From: Leuconostoc gasicomitatum LMG 18811
GTDB taxonomy: Bacteria > Bacillota > Bacilli > Lactobacillales > Lactobacillaceae
DNA length: 64,000 nt
Direction: 5' to 3'
Assembly: GCF_000196855.1 (NCBI RefSeq)
Contig: NC_014319.1
Location: 310,001-374,000, forward strand
Below are positions 45,772 through 55,101 of this stretch, piece by piece. The notes below the pieces were generated by a model. That model saw only the letters and a list, made by a program, of their open reading frames with translations. It did not search any database and had not been told where the DNA came from. A program made the translations under genes and the position numbers. Each line of letters starts with the position of its first letter. Position 1 is the stretch's first letter.

Positions 45772-45790
45772 AACCAAATGAATTAAGTTA

Positions 45791-46402
45791 TTAACCCAAA
45801 CGGTTGTAATATTCGACAATTAATGATTCATTAATGTCGGCATCTAGTTCTTCACGTTCTGGCAAGCGAACTAATGAACCTTCAAGCTTTTCAGCATCGA
45901 ATGAAACGAATTGTGGATGACCCACAACTGATTCAACGGCTACTTGAATAGGAACAATAGTTTTTGACTTGTCGCGAACTGAAATAACTTGACCAGGTGT
46001 TACGCTGAATGAAGGGATATCAACACGTTTGCTATCGACCATAATATGGCCATGATTAACTAATTGACGTGCTTGTTGGCGTGTTGTGGCCAAACCAAGA
46101 CGGTAAACAAGTGAATCCAAACGTTGTTCCAACAAAATCATGAAGTTAGTACCATGTGTACCCTTACGGATCTTACCAGCTTTGTTAAACAAAGAATGGA
46201 ATTGACGTTCTGTCAAACCGTAAGTGAAACGCAACTTTTGCTTTTCACGCAATTGTGTACCATATTCAGAAATTTTAGCGCGGCGACCTGCACCGTGATC
46301 ACCAGGTGCGTATGCACGACGTGATAATTCTTTACCAGTACCAGACAATGAAACACCTAAGCGACGCGAAATGCGCCACTTTGGACCTGTATAACGTGAC
46401 AT
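45791..46402 (-). CDS. rpsD: 30S ribosomal protein S4
   Basis: Primary 16S-binding protein. It starts [20 protein letters not shown] and has the S4 RNA-binding domain ([30 protein letters not shown]). The 203 residues are normal, without the zinc-binding Cys cluster of some S4 proteins. GGAGGA precedes the ATG. A long leader upstream is a probable autoregulatory site. Confidence 0.97.
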   Translation of the reverse strand: MSRYTGPKWRISRRLGVSLSGTGKELSRRAYAPGDHGAGRRAKISEYGTQLREKQKLRFTYGLTERQFHSLFNKAGKIRKGTHGTNFMILLEQRLDSLVYRLGLATTRQQARQLVNHGHIMVDSKRVDIPSFSVTPGQVISVRDKSKTIVPIQVAVESVVGHPQFVSFDAEKLEGSLVRLPEREELDADINESLIVEYYNRLG

Positions 46403-46567
46403 ATATAATGTCCTCCAAAATGTAGTTTGTCGTACATTTGAGGGGTAAGCACCAGATGCGTGCAGCGCCGAACTTGACGTTTCTCAGAACCAGTAGCTAT
46501 GGCCTTACTAACGATTTGGGGCGTTGTTGACGCGCTTCTTTACTTACTGCTACTCAATTAACAACTT
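46403..46567 (-). promoter_or_regulatory. rpsD leader, probable S4 autoregulatory RNA
   Basis: The 315 bases before rpsD carry on the - strand a promoter and a leader of about 165 bases that is gene-free and rich in pairing segments (GCGCGTCAACAACGC and CGGCGC..GCACGC), ending at GGAGGA. Bacillota rpsD is known to be feedback-regulated by S4 on its leader. Beyond the promoter, toward ezrA, I see only AT-rich spacer. Confidence 0.6.
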
Positions 46568-46573
46568 CTTTTA

Positions 46574-46602
46574 ATAGTAACAGAAATGATTATGATAAGC
46601 AA
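46574..46602 (-). promoter_or_regulatory. rpsD promoter
   Basis: On the - strand TTGCTT (46597-46602), a 17-base spacer and TACTAT (46574-46579). Confidence 0.6.
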
Positions 46603-46717
46603 GTTATTAAGAAAGGTGTAAACGATTTGAGATTTAGCAAAATACATTGCGATACTCAGCATTACATCTAATCGCGTGATAGAATGGGATTATCAATTAA
46701 AAATGGGATAAAAACAC

Positions 46718-48430
46718 ATGAATCTGACTATATTAGCAATTATTTTAGGTATCGTTGTCATCGCATATTTAGCAATATTTATCATGCAGCGTACCACAGT
46801 AAAAAGAGTGAGCGCGTACCAAACTAAAAAGGAACAACTAGCATCGTTAAAGGTTCGTGACGAATTGGTTGAAGGACGTAAATTGGCATTAACAGGACAA
46901 TCTTTAAAACAGTATCAAAGTTTGGAAGGTAGTTTTAATGATGTTAAAAATAATAAATTTTTGAAAATTGATCAACAAGCCAACCTTGTTTTATTTGAAG
47001 CACGGGGCATTAATTTTATTAAAACGCGGCACGAATTGTCACGTTTAGAAGCTATGGTTGATGATACAGAGAGTACAATTAACACTGTTCGTAGTGGTTT
47101 AACAGAATTAAAAAAGATTGACGAAGCACATCGCGAAGCCATTAACGATTTAAAAAAGAAATATGATGACTTACGTAAACGTTTGCTGGCAGAAAACTTT
47201 AAATTTGGCCCAGCAAATAAAGGTCTAGATAATTTTTTGAAGCAACTTGAGGGTGATTATGACGAATTTACACGTTTAACGGAAAATGGTGATCACGCAA
47301 CTGCTTCTGATATTTATGAACAATTAGCCATGGAAACAACACAAATGGAAAACATGATGGCTGACATTCCGGCGTTGTTTGAAAAATTAGACACAGTGTA
47401 TGTTGAGCAATTGAATGAATTGGTGCAGGGACACACGGATCTCATTGCCCAAGGTTATGTTTTCCCAAATGACACATTGGTGGAGGAACTTGAAGCAATC
47501 GATGCACAACGCCAACAGGTTCTTCAATTACTGGGTGAGCTTAAGTTAAAAGAAGTGTCAGAACAAAATGGCTATATTGATCGACGCATTGATACATTAT
47601 ATGACATGATGGAAACAGAAGTGACGGCTAGAAAAGAAGTTACTAAAAATGCCGATCAGTTGTCATCAGACTTATTACGGTTGCGCGAACAAAATAGTCA
47701 ATTATCGATGACGTTAGATCGCTTAGGCCAAAGGTTTCAGTTCAATCATAAAGAATTAGAAACACGACGTACATTGTTGGAACAAATCAATGCTACCGAG
47801 GAACAAGTTAATCATAACGATGATTTGCTCGAGGCTTCCGAAATGTCTTTTAGTGAGTTACGCGCCAAACAAGACAGTCAGTTAAAACGTTTCTCGGAAA
47901 TTGAGAGTCAACAAGTTGAAATCTGGGAGAAAATTTCAGGACTTGAAAAAGCGCAACATTCAGCACGACAATTTGGTGGCCAATATCAACAAGAAATTGA
48001 AAATATTAAACAAGCTGTTGAACGCATGAATTTACCCGGATTACCAGCAAGTTACTTAGAGTATTTTTTTGCAGTATCTAATGAGTTGAATAGACTAGCT
48101 AAATCGCTGCAAGCACATCTAATCGATATGGATGAGGTGCAAAGACAACTTAACATTGTTTCGGCTGATATTGATACGTTAAAAGAGAAAACAGAAACAC
48201 TTGTTGACCAAGCATCTTTAACGGAACAATTATTACAGTATGCTAATCGTTATCGTACGAGCAGCGATCGTGTTGCAGCCGCTAGTGAACAAGCTCGTAT
48301 GTTCTATGAGCGGGATTACAGCTTTGATAAAGCGATGGATGTTTTGGGACCAGCCTTAGATAGTGTGGAGCCTGGAGTCTATGAAAAGTTAGTTGATTCG
48401 TATATGAAACGTAAGACACCACTACTATAA
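46718..48430 (+). CDS. ezrA: EzrA, septation ring regulator
   Basis: Membrane-anchored spectrin-like protein that controls FtsZ ring placement and links division to wall synthesis. An N-terminal TM helix (about 4-22, extracellular N-terminus) precedes about 540 residues of long helical coiled coil, with heptad patterns throughout and the C-terminal Ala/Arg-rich YANRYRTSSDRVAAASEQAR segment holding the QNR-like patch. The 570 residues match. It has its own terminator. Confidence 0.94.
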   Translation: MNLTILAIILGIVVIAYLAIFIMQRTTVKRVSAYQTKKEQLASLKVRDELVEGRKLALTGQSLKQYQSLEGSFNDVKNNKFLKIDQQANLVLFEARGINFIKTRHELSRLEAMVDDTESTINTVRSGLTELKKIDEAHREAINDLKKKYDDLRKRLLAENFKFGPANKGLDNFLKQLEGDYDEFTRLTENGDHATASDIYEQLAMETTQMENMMADIPALFEKLDTVYVEQLNELVQGHTDLIAQGYVFPNDTLVEELEAIDAQRQQVLQLLGELKLKEVSEQNGYIDRRIDTLYDMMETEVTARKEVTKNADQLSSDLLRLREQNSQLSMTLDRLGQRFQFNHKELETRRTLLEQINATEEQVNHNDDLLEASEMSFSELRAKQDSQLKRFSEIESQQVEIWEKISGLEKAQHSARQFGGQYQQEIENIKQAVERMNLPGLPASYLEYFFAVSNELNRLAKSLQAHLIDMDEVQRQLNIVSADIDTLKEKTETLVDQASLTEQLLQYANRYRTSSDRVAAASEQARMFYERDYSFDKAMDVLGPALDSVEPGVYEKLVDSYMKRKTPLL

Positions 48431-48435
48431 ACTAG

Positions 48436-48462
48436 AAAAAGCCAGCTGATGCTGGCTTTTTT
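48436..48462 (+). terminator. ezrA terminator
   Basis: AAAAAGCCAGC and GCTGGCTTTTT around TGAT. It lies over the 5' end of the longest frame of the next gene, supporting a later start there. Confidence 0.9.
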
Positions 48463-48481
48463 CATGAAAATGGGTAGAATA

Positions 48482-49027
48482 ATGAAAACTATTGATGATT
48501 ATAATGAAATATTAACAGATAGGTTATTGTTACGGCGTGTTTTATTAACAGATGCGTCACAAATGTATCAATGGTTGAGTGATGAAAATACCGTTCAGTG
48601 GTTATCTGGGACTTTGAACACTAGCATTGAGAATGTTGAAAATCAGGCGATCAAATCTTATTTTTGGCAAGATGTTGTCAACACAAAAAAATATGGCATT
48701 GCATTAAAAGAAACAAATGAACTAATTGGGAGTATTGATTTTCGACAAAATATATTAAAAAACAATGCTGAAATTGGCTATGTATTGACACCCTTGCAGA
48801 GAGGGAAAGGATTTATGCACGAAGCCGTCAGTAATTTGCTGAAAATTGGATTTACTGAACTTAATTTAGTTGATATTTGGATTAGCCATGACATTGAAAA
48901 TATCAGTAGTCGTCACATACCTGAGCGTTTAGGATTTGAACAAGCCAAAATTAGTGATACATCAGATCATATTGTTTGGCATATGTCATCTGAACAATAT
49001 CGTGGAAAATCTCAAATGGATTTTTGA
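48482..49027 (+). CDS. GNAT-family N-acetyltransferase (RimJ/RimL-like)
   Basis: A 181-residue acetyltransferase from ATG 48482 (MKTIDDYNEILTDRLLLRRV); upstream starts would lie in the ezrA terminator. The RimJ/RimL pattern is clear: TDRLLLRRVLLTDASQMYQWL at the start, then EIGYVLTPLQRGKGFMHEAV with the acetyl-CoA-binding Q/R-x-x-G-x-G/A loop, and NISSRHIPERLGFEQ near the end. The target (ribosomal protein, antibiotic or metabolite) is unknown. No regulator or partner lies adjacent. Confidence 0.88.
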   Translation: MKTIDDYNEILTDRLLLRRVLLTDASQMYQWLSDENTVQWLSGTLNTSIENVENQAIKSYFWQDVVNTKKYGIALKETNELIGSIDFRQNILKNNAEIGYVLTPLQRGKGFMHEAVSNLLKIGFTELNLVDIWISHDIENISSRHIPERLGFEQAKISDTSDHIVWHMSSEQYRGKSQMDF

Positions 49028-49133
49028 TTTGAAAAAATGTTGTAAAAGTCATAAAAATTTATAAAGATACCCCAAAATATAAATTTTATCGTTATGCTAG
49101 TAAAGTATATCGTAATTAATAGAAGAGGTTTAT

Positions 49134-50678
49134 ATGTTAAGTTGGCAATATTTATTAAAAAATAAGCGACAATTAGCTAAGTGGCTAGTTGCTGCTACGA
49201 TACCTGTGGTATTTGTCGCAGGTTTCTTAGGCACAATGGGCCATGCAACACAACAAGCTAGTAGATTAAAGGTTGCCGTGGTGAATCTAGATGATGGTGG
49301 TCAGTATCATGATAAGCAGCAAAATATTGGGGCAGATTTTTCGCGTCGCCTACGCAACGAAAAAGCATTCGCGGCCGTAAGTTACACAACGGAAAAACAA
49401 GCAAAATTGGCCCTACGTGATGGTAAAATTAGTGCCGTTGTGGTTATGCCGTCAGCACTGACAAGCCAGTTATCAGATTTTCAAAAATCTGGTAAAACAA
49501 TTAATTTGCAGCAAATAATTGCTAGTGGACAAAGTCAGTTTGCTTCGCAATATATACAACGTCAATTAACGCAAGCATTGAATCATGAAAATGCGCTTTT
49601 GATGATTGGTAAGGCTAATAGCTCAATGTTAAAAAATCTTGCAAATCAAAGTCAAAATTTATCGCAAGAAGCAAATGACTTACAGACTAATTTGCAAGCA
49701 GTTGGGAATGGTATTGACGCCCAAACAGCAAGTGATCTGCAAGAAACAGCACAAGAAGAAACAGCAAAATTAGCAAACTATTCCTCACGACTTAATGATG
49801 CAATTAGCGCAGGAGATACTTCTAAGATCAGCGAGATGGCTTCAGCGATTAATGATGTATCGTATACAATGCAAACTTCTATAGTCGGGGGTATTAGTAA
49901 TATGGCGGCTAATTTAAACAGTACAAAAGCGTTGAGTGATGAATCGGGTATTATTCAATCCAGTGCAAAAAAAATTCAACAAGGGCAGTCTAGCATCGCT
50001 GGTAAATTGAAAGATACGCTAGGGGAACAAGAATCAAGTAAAAATGTATCACCTTTATCACAGATGATGGCTTTTGATATGACAGATATTCAACCTATTA
50101 AGCAAGATGGCCAATTTATTTTGCCGAATTTATTGGTCATTGGCGTGACACTGTTGTCTATTTTGTTTGGTTTAGTATTACCAATAAAATCAACAAAGCA
50201 AGAAATGCTTGCATTGGAACAGTGGTGGCTTAATTTTCAAGTAGGTGGGGCATTGAGCATTGTGACTGTATTGTTGATGACAATTAGTGCGTTATTTTGG
50301 CAAATATCAGTAAAACAATTCTTCGCTATTACAGTGGTGACTTTGTTGGCTTCTTGGGCGATGATGAGTATTGTTTGGTACTTAAAACAAGTATTAGGTC
50401 AGAGTGGCTGGTGGTTATCAATAGTTCTAATGATACTGCAGGTAATTTTCACAATCACGTCAGTACCTAGTAGCATGTCAACTACTGCATTTAATATCAT
50501 CCGTAATATGTTTCCGTTGGCTGCCTTAAATCGTGCGATTAGTCAGCTAATATTTGGCGGTAATGTACAACAAAATGTCGTCATAATAGTACTTTGGCTG
50601 CTTATTTCTACTATTTTATTAGTGACATACTACCGCATAAAGCAACGTCAAAATCTTGAAGAGATATTAATTGATTGA
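49134..50678 (+). CDS. YhgE/Pip family membrane protein
   Basis: ABC-2-type membrane protein of the YhgE/Pip family (phage infection protein of lactococci, type VII secretion EsaA-like). One N-terminal helix (about 18-36), an extracytoplasmic region of about 290 residues with helical/coiled-coil stretches (VAVVNLDDGG; NLANQSQNLSQEANDLQ), then about five to six C-terminal membrane helices (330-500). At 514 residues it is shorter than Pip (about 900). A TetR regulator follows, the usual arrangement for such exporters, so it is a candidate repressed drug/lipid exporter. Confidence 0.87.
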   Translation: MLSWQYLLKNKRQLAKWLVAATIPVVFVAGFLGTMGHATQQASRLKVAVVNLDDGGQYHDKQQNIGADFSRRLRNEKAFAAVSYTTEKQAKLALRDGKISAVVVMPSALTSQLSDFQKSGKTINLQQIIASGQSQFASQYIQRQLTQALNHENALLMIGKANSSMLKNLANQSQNLSQEANDLQTNLQAVGNGIDAQTASDLQETAQEETAKLANYSSRLNDAISAGDTSKISEMASAINDVSYTMQTSIVGGISNMAANLNSTKALSDESGIIQSSAKKIQQGQSSIAGKLKDTLGEQESSKNVSPLSQMMAFDMTDIQPIKQDGQFILPNLLVIGVTLLSILFGLVLPIKSTKQEMLALEQWWLNFQVGGALSIVTVLLMTISALFWQISVKQFFAITVVTLLASWAMMSIVWYLKQVLGQSGWWLSIVLMILQVIFTITSVPSSMSTTAFNIIRNMFPLAALNRAISQLIFGGNVQQNVVIIVLWLLISTILLVTYYRIKQRQNLEEILID

Positions 50679-50776
50679 ACCTTTTCTACTATTACTGATT
50701 AGAAAAAGTTAGTTTAAATTTACAGCGTGATCAAAGTTATACTATTTTTTGATAAAAAAGGGTGTAAAATAATGAT

Positions 50777-51367
50777 ATGATAACAAAGAAAAGTACAAGT
50801 GAAGTCACACGTGAACGCATCTTGCTAGCAGCAACGGAATTATTTTTAGCAAAAGGATATGAGCAAACAACGACGCGCGAAATTACTAAAGTACTCAACA
50901 TCACACAACCAGCACTGTATCATTATTTTGGAGATAAAGAGGCACTGTTTGTTGAAGTTATCAAACGAGTAGGTAAACAAGTATCAGACAGCATGCATTT
51001 TATTTTAAGCCAAACATATGAACAGCCTATTGATCAGCTTGCCGCTATGACACAAGTCATTGTTACCCGTCATCCGCGTGATGTTTTCACTTTGATACAT
51101 GGTAGTTTTAATGTATTATCATTAGAAAATCAACGAGAATTGGGCATTGTTTTTGGCCGTGACTATGTGAGACCAATTGCAAAATTTTTTGATCAAGAAG
51201 CATTAAAGCTTCGCCAAAATGTTGACTCTCGAGTAGCCAGTTCGTTTTACATTACGAGTTTGGCACCATTATTCAGTGATTTTCATCGTCTTAATGGTAC
51301 ATTGGATATGACAGAGAGAATACAACAATTGCTTGATCTCATTCTCTATGGTGTCTCAGAACGTTGA
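50777..51367 (+). CDS. TetR-family transcriptional regulator
   Basis: A 196-residue repressor with the TetR HTH at about 14-60 (RERILLAATELFLAKGYEQT, then TREITKVLNITQPALYHYFGDKEALF) and a variable ligand-binding C-terminal domain. It follows the YhgE-like gene, 99 bases downstream with a short hairpin between, and probably regulates it. The ribosome-binding site is poor (GGGTG about 15 bases upstream), so translation may be weak. Ligand unknown. Confidence 0.9.
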   Translation: MITKKSTSEVTRERILLAATELFLAKGYEQTTTREITKVLNITQPALYHYFGDKEALFVEVIKRVGKQVSDSMHFILSQTYEQPIDQLAAMTQVIVTRHPRDVFTLIHGSFNVLSLENQRELGIVFGRDYVRPIAKFFDQEALKLRQNVDSRVASSFYITSLAPLFSDFHRLNGTLDMTERIQQLLDLILYGVSER

Positions 51368-51421
51368 GTTTTGTACAGGTAGATGGTATGATGTAGTGAG
51401 AATTTAACGGAGACAACACAC

Positions 51422-51571
51422 ATGGCTAGTCAAAAAGTATCACTCGCGTGCACAATTTGTGGTTCGCGTAATTACACGGTAGCATTATCAAAAGACCGCA
51501 CAGAGCGCCTGGCAGTTAAAAAGTTTTGCGCTTTTTGCGGAAAGCATACATTACACCAACAAACAAAGTAA
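51422..51571 (+). CDS. rpmG: 50S ribosomal protein L33
   Basis: A 49-residue zinc-ribbon L33 with both CxxC pairs, C10/C13 and C36/C39 (ACTICGS and FCAFCGK). GGAG precedes the ATG. It is followed 11 bases later by secE and then nusG, the standard Bacillota order. A zinc-free L33 paralogue is often encoded elsewhere in such genomes. Confidence 0.96.
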   Translation: MASQKVSLACTICGSRNYTVALSKDRTERLAVKKFCAFCGKHTLHQQTK

Positions 51572-51582
51572 AGGTTATAAAC

Positions 51583-51756
51583 ATGTTGAAGTATTTTAGA
51601 AACGTTGCAGCAGAGATGAAGCGAGTAACTTGGTTATCACAAGAACAAGCATCAAAAGAAACGGTGACAGTCATCACTGTCTCAGTTGTTTTTGCGTTAT
51701 TTTTAGGTGGAGTGGATTGGCTTTTACAAAGCGGTTTTAATTTCATTCTAAATTAA
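51583..51756 (+). CDS. secE: Preprotein translocase subunit SecE
   Basis: A 57-residue single-helix subunit of the SecYEG channel. It shows the cytoplasmic amphipathic MLKYFRNVAAEMKRVTWLSQ with the conserved KRVTW-P-like region and one TM helix (about 30-55). I use ATG 51583 after AAAGG; the longer frame would overlap rpmG. It lies in rpmG-secE-nusG. Confidence 0.94.
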   Translation: MLKYFRNVAAEMKRVTWLSQEQASKETVTVITVSVVFALFLGGVDWLLQSGFNFILN

Positions 51757-51797
51757 TAGCGAAATGATCAGAAATATAGTATACTAGTAATATCAGC

Positions 51798-51825
51798 AAG
51801 GACTTCTTTATGAGGTCCTTTTTTA
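51798..51825 (+). terminator. Terminator or attenuator before nusG
   Basis: AAGGACTTC and GAGGTCCTT with one mismatch, then T6. It separates secE from nusG, which normally are co-transcribed, so partial readthrough is likely. Confidence 0.7.
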
Positions 51826-51908
51826 TAGCAAAAAAGGAGAAGCCTTAGAAAACGTTGATATGTTACCATATTTAAAAGTAATGATAAACGAAGTGGGCAC
51901 ATGAAATT

Positions 51909-52538
51909 ATGTCAGAAAATAACGAATTACCACAAGAAAACAAAAACGAAGCAATTACTAATAACGATAATATTGAAAAATCGTGGTTTGTTGTGCATAC
52001 CTATTCCGGATATGAACACAAAGTGAAGGCTAATTTAGAGTCTCGTACACAAACAATGGGTATGTCAGAACAAATTTTCCGAATTTTAGTGCCAGAACAA
52101 GAAGTGACAACTATTCAAGATGGTGAAGCAAAAACTTCTGTTGAAAACGATTTTCCGGGCTATGTTTTAGTTGAAATGGCAACACCACATGACTACAATA
52201 TGACTGATGAAGCTTGGTATGTTGTGCGTAACACGCCTGGTGTCACAGGATTCTTGGGATCTCACGGCGCTGGATCAAAACCTAATTCACTAATGCCTGA
52301 AGAAGTTGATCTTTTGATGAAACGTATGGGTATGGTAACGCGTGAAGTAGTTGATTTGGCAGTTGAAGTTGGACAAACAGTTAAAATCATTACTGGTCCT
52401 TTTTCTGGTATGGAAGCCACTGTTACAATGGTTGATGTTGAGAAACAAACATTGGAAGCCACAGTTGAAGTGTTTGGACGTGAAACACCAACAGAATTAG
52501 ACTTTGCTGATGTAGATACTGTTTTAGATGAAGCTTAA
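51909..52538 (+). CDS. nusG: Transcription antitermination/termination factor NusG
   Basis: NusG binds RNA polymerase and modulates pausing and termination. An acidic/Asn-rich extension (1-22) precedes the NGN domain (WFVVHTYSGYEHKVKANLES, PGYVLVEMATPHDYNMTD, VRNTPGVTGFLGS) and the KOW domain (VGQTVKIITGPFSGMEATV). The 209 residues are slightly long because of the N-terminal extension. It precedes rplK. Confidence 0.96.
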   Translation: MSENNELPQENKNEAITNNDNIEKSWFVVHTYSGYEHKVKANLESRTQTMGMSEQIFRILVPEQEVTTIQDGEAKTSVENDFPGYVLVEMATPHDYNMTDEAWYVVRNTPGVTGFLGSHGAGSKPNSLMPEEVDLLMKRMGMVTREVVDLAVEVGQTVKIITGPFSGMEATVTMVDVEKQTLEATVEVFGRETPTELDFADVDTVLDEA

Positions 52539-52597
52539 ATAAGTGTCAATTTAAATAAATACTTGCGAAAAAATACATTATCTTATATAATTAATGG

Positions 52598-52660
52598 GTA
52601 TGCCATAGGCATGCGTGGGAGCAGCACTTAAGCTGCGTCTACCACAACACGAGGAGGAAA
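52598..52660 (+). promoter_or_regulatory. rplK leader, probable ribosomal-protein autoregulatory RNA
   Basis: The leader has the hairpin GGTATGCC-ATAGGCATGC and the segment CGTGGGAGCAGC ... TACCACAACACGAGGAGG seen before many Bacillota rplK genes. The GTGGG/CCAC pairing and mimic of the rRNA site suggest control by L1 or L11. Confidence 0.5.
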
Positions 52661-52665
52661 AAATC

Positions 52666-53130
52666 GTGGCTAAAAAAGTTACAACAGTAGTTAAACTACA
52701 AATTGCCGCTGCTAAAGCAACGCCAGCACCACCAGTTGGTCCTGCGTTGGGACAAGCCGGTATTAATATTGCGCAATTCACAAAAGAATTTAACGCGCGT
52801 ACTGCAGAACAAGCGGGTTCAATCATTCCGGTTGAAATCTCTGTTTTCGATGACCGTTCATTCGAATTCGTTACGAAGACACCACCTGCTGCTGACCAAT
52901 TACGTAAAATTGTTGGTAAGGGTTCAGGAGAACCTAACACTAAGAAGGTCGGAAACGTTACTTTGGATCAAATTCGTGCAATTGCTGAAAACAAAATGGC
53001 TGATTTAAATGCTAATGATGTGACGGCAGCTATGCGTATGATCGAAGGTACAGCACGTTCAATGGGTGTTACTGTTGAAGGTGTTGACTTGACTGTTGAC
53101 GGTACAGCAATCAAGGAGGACGCAGAATAA
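52666..53130 (+). CDS. rplK: 50S ribosomal protein L11
   Basis: Stalk-base protein of the GTPase centre. GTG 52666 after GAGGAGG gives [20 protein letters not shown] and the Pro-rich N-terminal domain ([14 protein letters not shown]), then the rRNA-binding C-terminal domain. It has 154 residues, about a dozen more than usual because of an acidic tail (TAIKEDAE). The stop overlaps rplA (TAATG). Confidence 0.97.
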   Translation: MAKKVTTVVKLQIAAAKATPAPPVGPALGQAGINIAQFTKEFNARTAEQAGSIIPVEISVFDDRSFEFVTKTPPAADQLRKIVGKGSGEPNTKKVGNVTLDQIRAIAENKMADLNANDVTAAMRMIEGTARSMGVTVEGVDLTVDGTAIKEDAE

Positions 53131-53822
53131 TGACTCAAAAACATGGTAAGAAGTATACTGCAGCATTAGCAAAGGTAGAAGCTGAAAAGAACTACAATTT
53201 GAATGAAGCAGTAGCACTAGTTAAAGAAATTGATTACGCTAACTATGACGCTTCTGTTGAAGTCGTCTTCAAGTTAAATGTTGACACACGTCAAGCAGAT
53301 CAACAATTACGTGGTGCTGTTGTTTTGCCAAATGGAACAGGTAAAGACAAGAAAGTTATTGTCTTTGCACAAGGCGACAAAGCTAAAGAAGCAGAAGCTG
53401 CTGGAGCCGATGTTGTTGGAGCTGCTGACTTAGTTGCACAAATCCAGGGTGGCTGGATGGATTTTGATACAGCCATTGCTACACCGGATATGATGGCTCA
53501 AGTTGGTCGTGTTGCACGTATTTTGGGTCCTAAGGGATTGATGCCTAACCCAAAGACTGGTACAGTTACAATGGATGTTACTAAGGCTGTTTCAGATGCT
53601 AAGGGCGGACAAGTAACATATCGTACAGACCGTGACGGAAACGTTGCTGTTCCTGTTGGTCGTGTGTCATTTGATGAAGCTAAATTAGCTGAAAATATCA
53701 AAATGATTGCTGATACTGTATTGAAGTCTCGTCCAGCAGCCGTTAAGGGTGCATATGTAGAGCACGTGTCAATTTCATCAACAGTTAGTCCAGCTGTTAC
53801 TTTGGATGTTAACGCATTGTAA
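53130..53822 (+). CDS. rplA: 50S ribosomal protein L1
   Basis: L1-stalk protein that helps release deacylated tRNA and often represses its own operon. The 230 residues are normal; the signature is [18 protein letters not shown], and the start [17 protein letters not shown] is typical. It is translationally coupled to rplK. Confidence 0.97.
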   Translation: MTQKHGKKYTAALAKVEAEKNYNLNEAVALVKEIDYANYDASVEVVFKLNVDTRQADQQLRGAVVLPNGTGKDKKVIVFAQGDKAKEAEAAGADVVGAADLVAQIQGGWMDFDTAIATPDMMAQVGRVARILGPKGLMPNPKTGTVTMDVTKAVSDAKGGQVTYRTDRDGNVAVPVGRVSFDEAKLAENIKMIADTVLKSRPAAVKGAYVEHVSISSTVSPAVTLDVNAL

Positions 53823-53878
53823 AGTTTGACGATATCAACTTCGTTTGATATACTTATTTAAGTAAATTAAATCATTTT

Positions 53879-53972
53879 GCCTAAGACTCAGGTGGTACTT
53901 GTACCTTAATATCCTGCCGAGGAAGTTTAAAAAACTTTTCCCGTGTGTCTTTTGGTACACGGGATTTCTTTT
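53879..53972 (+). promoter_or_regulatory. L10 leader RNA with terminator
   Basis: The 183-base gap before rplJ carries the L10 leader: GACTCAGGTGGTA, the conserved ATCCTGCCGAGGAAGTTT (53911-53928) and a terminator CCCGTGT/ACACGGG (53940-53963) with T-run. Binding of L10(L12)4 to this element represses rplJL in Bacillota. Confidence 0.88.
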
Positions 53973-54005
53973 GCAAAATAATATTATGAAAGGAGAATAT
54001 ATATC

Positions 54006-54566
54006 ATGAGTGAAAAAGCTATTGCAGTAAAAGCACAAAAAGTTGAAGAAATTGCTGATCAATTCAAGAATGCTGCTTCAGCAGTTGTTGTTGATGCTCG
54101 TGGATTGACAGTTGCTCAATCTACAGATTTGCGTCATCAATTGCGCCAAGAAGGTGTAGTACTTGAAGTTATCAAGAACAAGATTTTGACACGTGCCGCT
54201 GAAAAGGCTGGATTTGCTGAATTGAACGACATTTTTGCCGGTCCTTCAGCCGTCGCTTTCTCAAATGATGATGCTATTGCACCATCACGTATTTTGAAGA
54301 AATTTGCTGACGCCAACGAAAAGTTGGAAATCAAAGGTGGTGTTGTCGATGGCAACATTGCTAACTTGGACGACATTAACAAATATGCATCTTTGCCATC
54401 ACGCGAAGGCTTGTTTGGACAATTGTTGGCCGAATTCCAATTCCCAATCCGTTCGTTTGCATATGTTGTTAAGGCGTTGCAAGAAAAGTTGGAAGAGAAA
54501 AATGGTGGCGAAGCCACTACTACCGAAGAAACACCTGTTGCTGAAACAGCAACAGATGCTGAATAA
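54006..54566 (+). CDS. rplJ: 50S ribosomal protein L10
   Basis: Base of the L7/L12 stalk. The 186-residue protein has the N-terminal rRNA-binding domain (MSEKAIAVKAQKVEEIADQF; VVDARGLTVAQSTDLR) and a C-terminal helix that carries L12 dimers (FPIRSFAYVVKALQEKLEEK). An acidic Thr/Glu/Ala tail makes it slightly longer than usual. GGAGA precedes the ATG. Confidence 0.97.
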   Translation: MSEKAIAVKAQKVEEIADQFKNAASAVVVDARGLTVAQSTDLRHQLRQEGVVLEVIKNKILTRAAEKAGFAELNDIFAGPSAVAFSNDDAIAPSRILKKFADANEKLEIKGGVVDGNIANLDDINKYASLPSREGLFGQLLAEFQFPIRSFAYVVKALQEKLEEKNGGEATTTEETPVAETATDAE

Positions 54567-54604
54567 TTTAAAAAATAACATACAAAAAATTGGAGGATTT
54601 AATC

Positions 54605-54970
54605 ATGGCTTTTGATAAAGACGCGATTATCGCATCATTGAAGGATGCAACAATCTTGGATTTGGCTGATTTGGTTTCAGCAATCGAAGAAGAATTTGAC
54701 GTTTCAGCAGCAGCACCCGTAGCAGCAGCTGGCGCAGCTGACGGCGGCGCAGCTGAAAAGACAGACTTTGACGTAGAATTAACTTCAGCAGGTACTGCTA
54801 AAGTTAAGGTTATCAAGGCAGTTCGTGAAGCAACTGGTCTTGGATTGAAGGAAGCTAAGGACTTAGTTGACAACGCACCTTCAATCGTTAAAGAAGGCCT
54901 TGATGAGGCTGCTGCTAACGAATTGAAAGAAACTTTGGAAGCAACTGGCGCATCAGTAGCATTGAAGTAA
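54605..54970 (+). CDS. rplL: 50S ribosomal protein L7/L12
   Basis: Mobile stalk protein that recruits translational GTPases. ATG 54605 after GGAGGA gives 121 residues: an N-terminal dimerisation domain ([20 protein letters not shown]), an Ala/Gly hinge ([17 protein letters not shown]) and the C-terminal factor-binding domain ([20 protein letters not shown]). Confidence 0.98.
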   Translation: MAFDKDAIIASLKDATILDLADLVSAIEEEFDVSAAAPVAAAGAADGGAAEKTDFDVELTSAGTAKVKVIKAVREATGLGLKEAKDLVDNAPSIVKEGLDEAAANELKETLEATGASVALK

Positions 54971-55045
54971 TTTCTTTTTTCGAAATTATGAATGAGGCAG
55001 TGTGAGTTAAGATTTTCTGATTTGAAATCATAACTCATTTGCTAT

Positions 55046-55077
55046 ATTAAAAGAGGTGCTTCGGTACTTCTTTTTTT
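55046..55077 (+). terminator. rplJL terminator
   Basis: AGAGGTGC and GTACTTCT around TTCG (with G-T pairs), followed by T7. A second, weaker hairpin lies just upstream (about 55003-55040). Confidence 0.75.
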
Positions 55078-55101
55078 GTACATAAACTTAAGGAGCTATT
55101 A

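Noticed and set aside
54137-55038. Antisense frames over rplJ and rplL (126 and 156 codons)
   Set aside because: Codon bias of highly expressed ribosomal genes leaves long open antisense frames; the products are low-complexity and lack ribosome sites.
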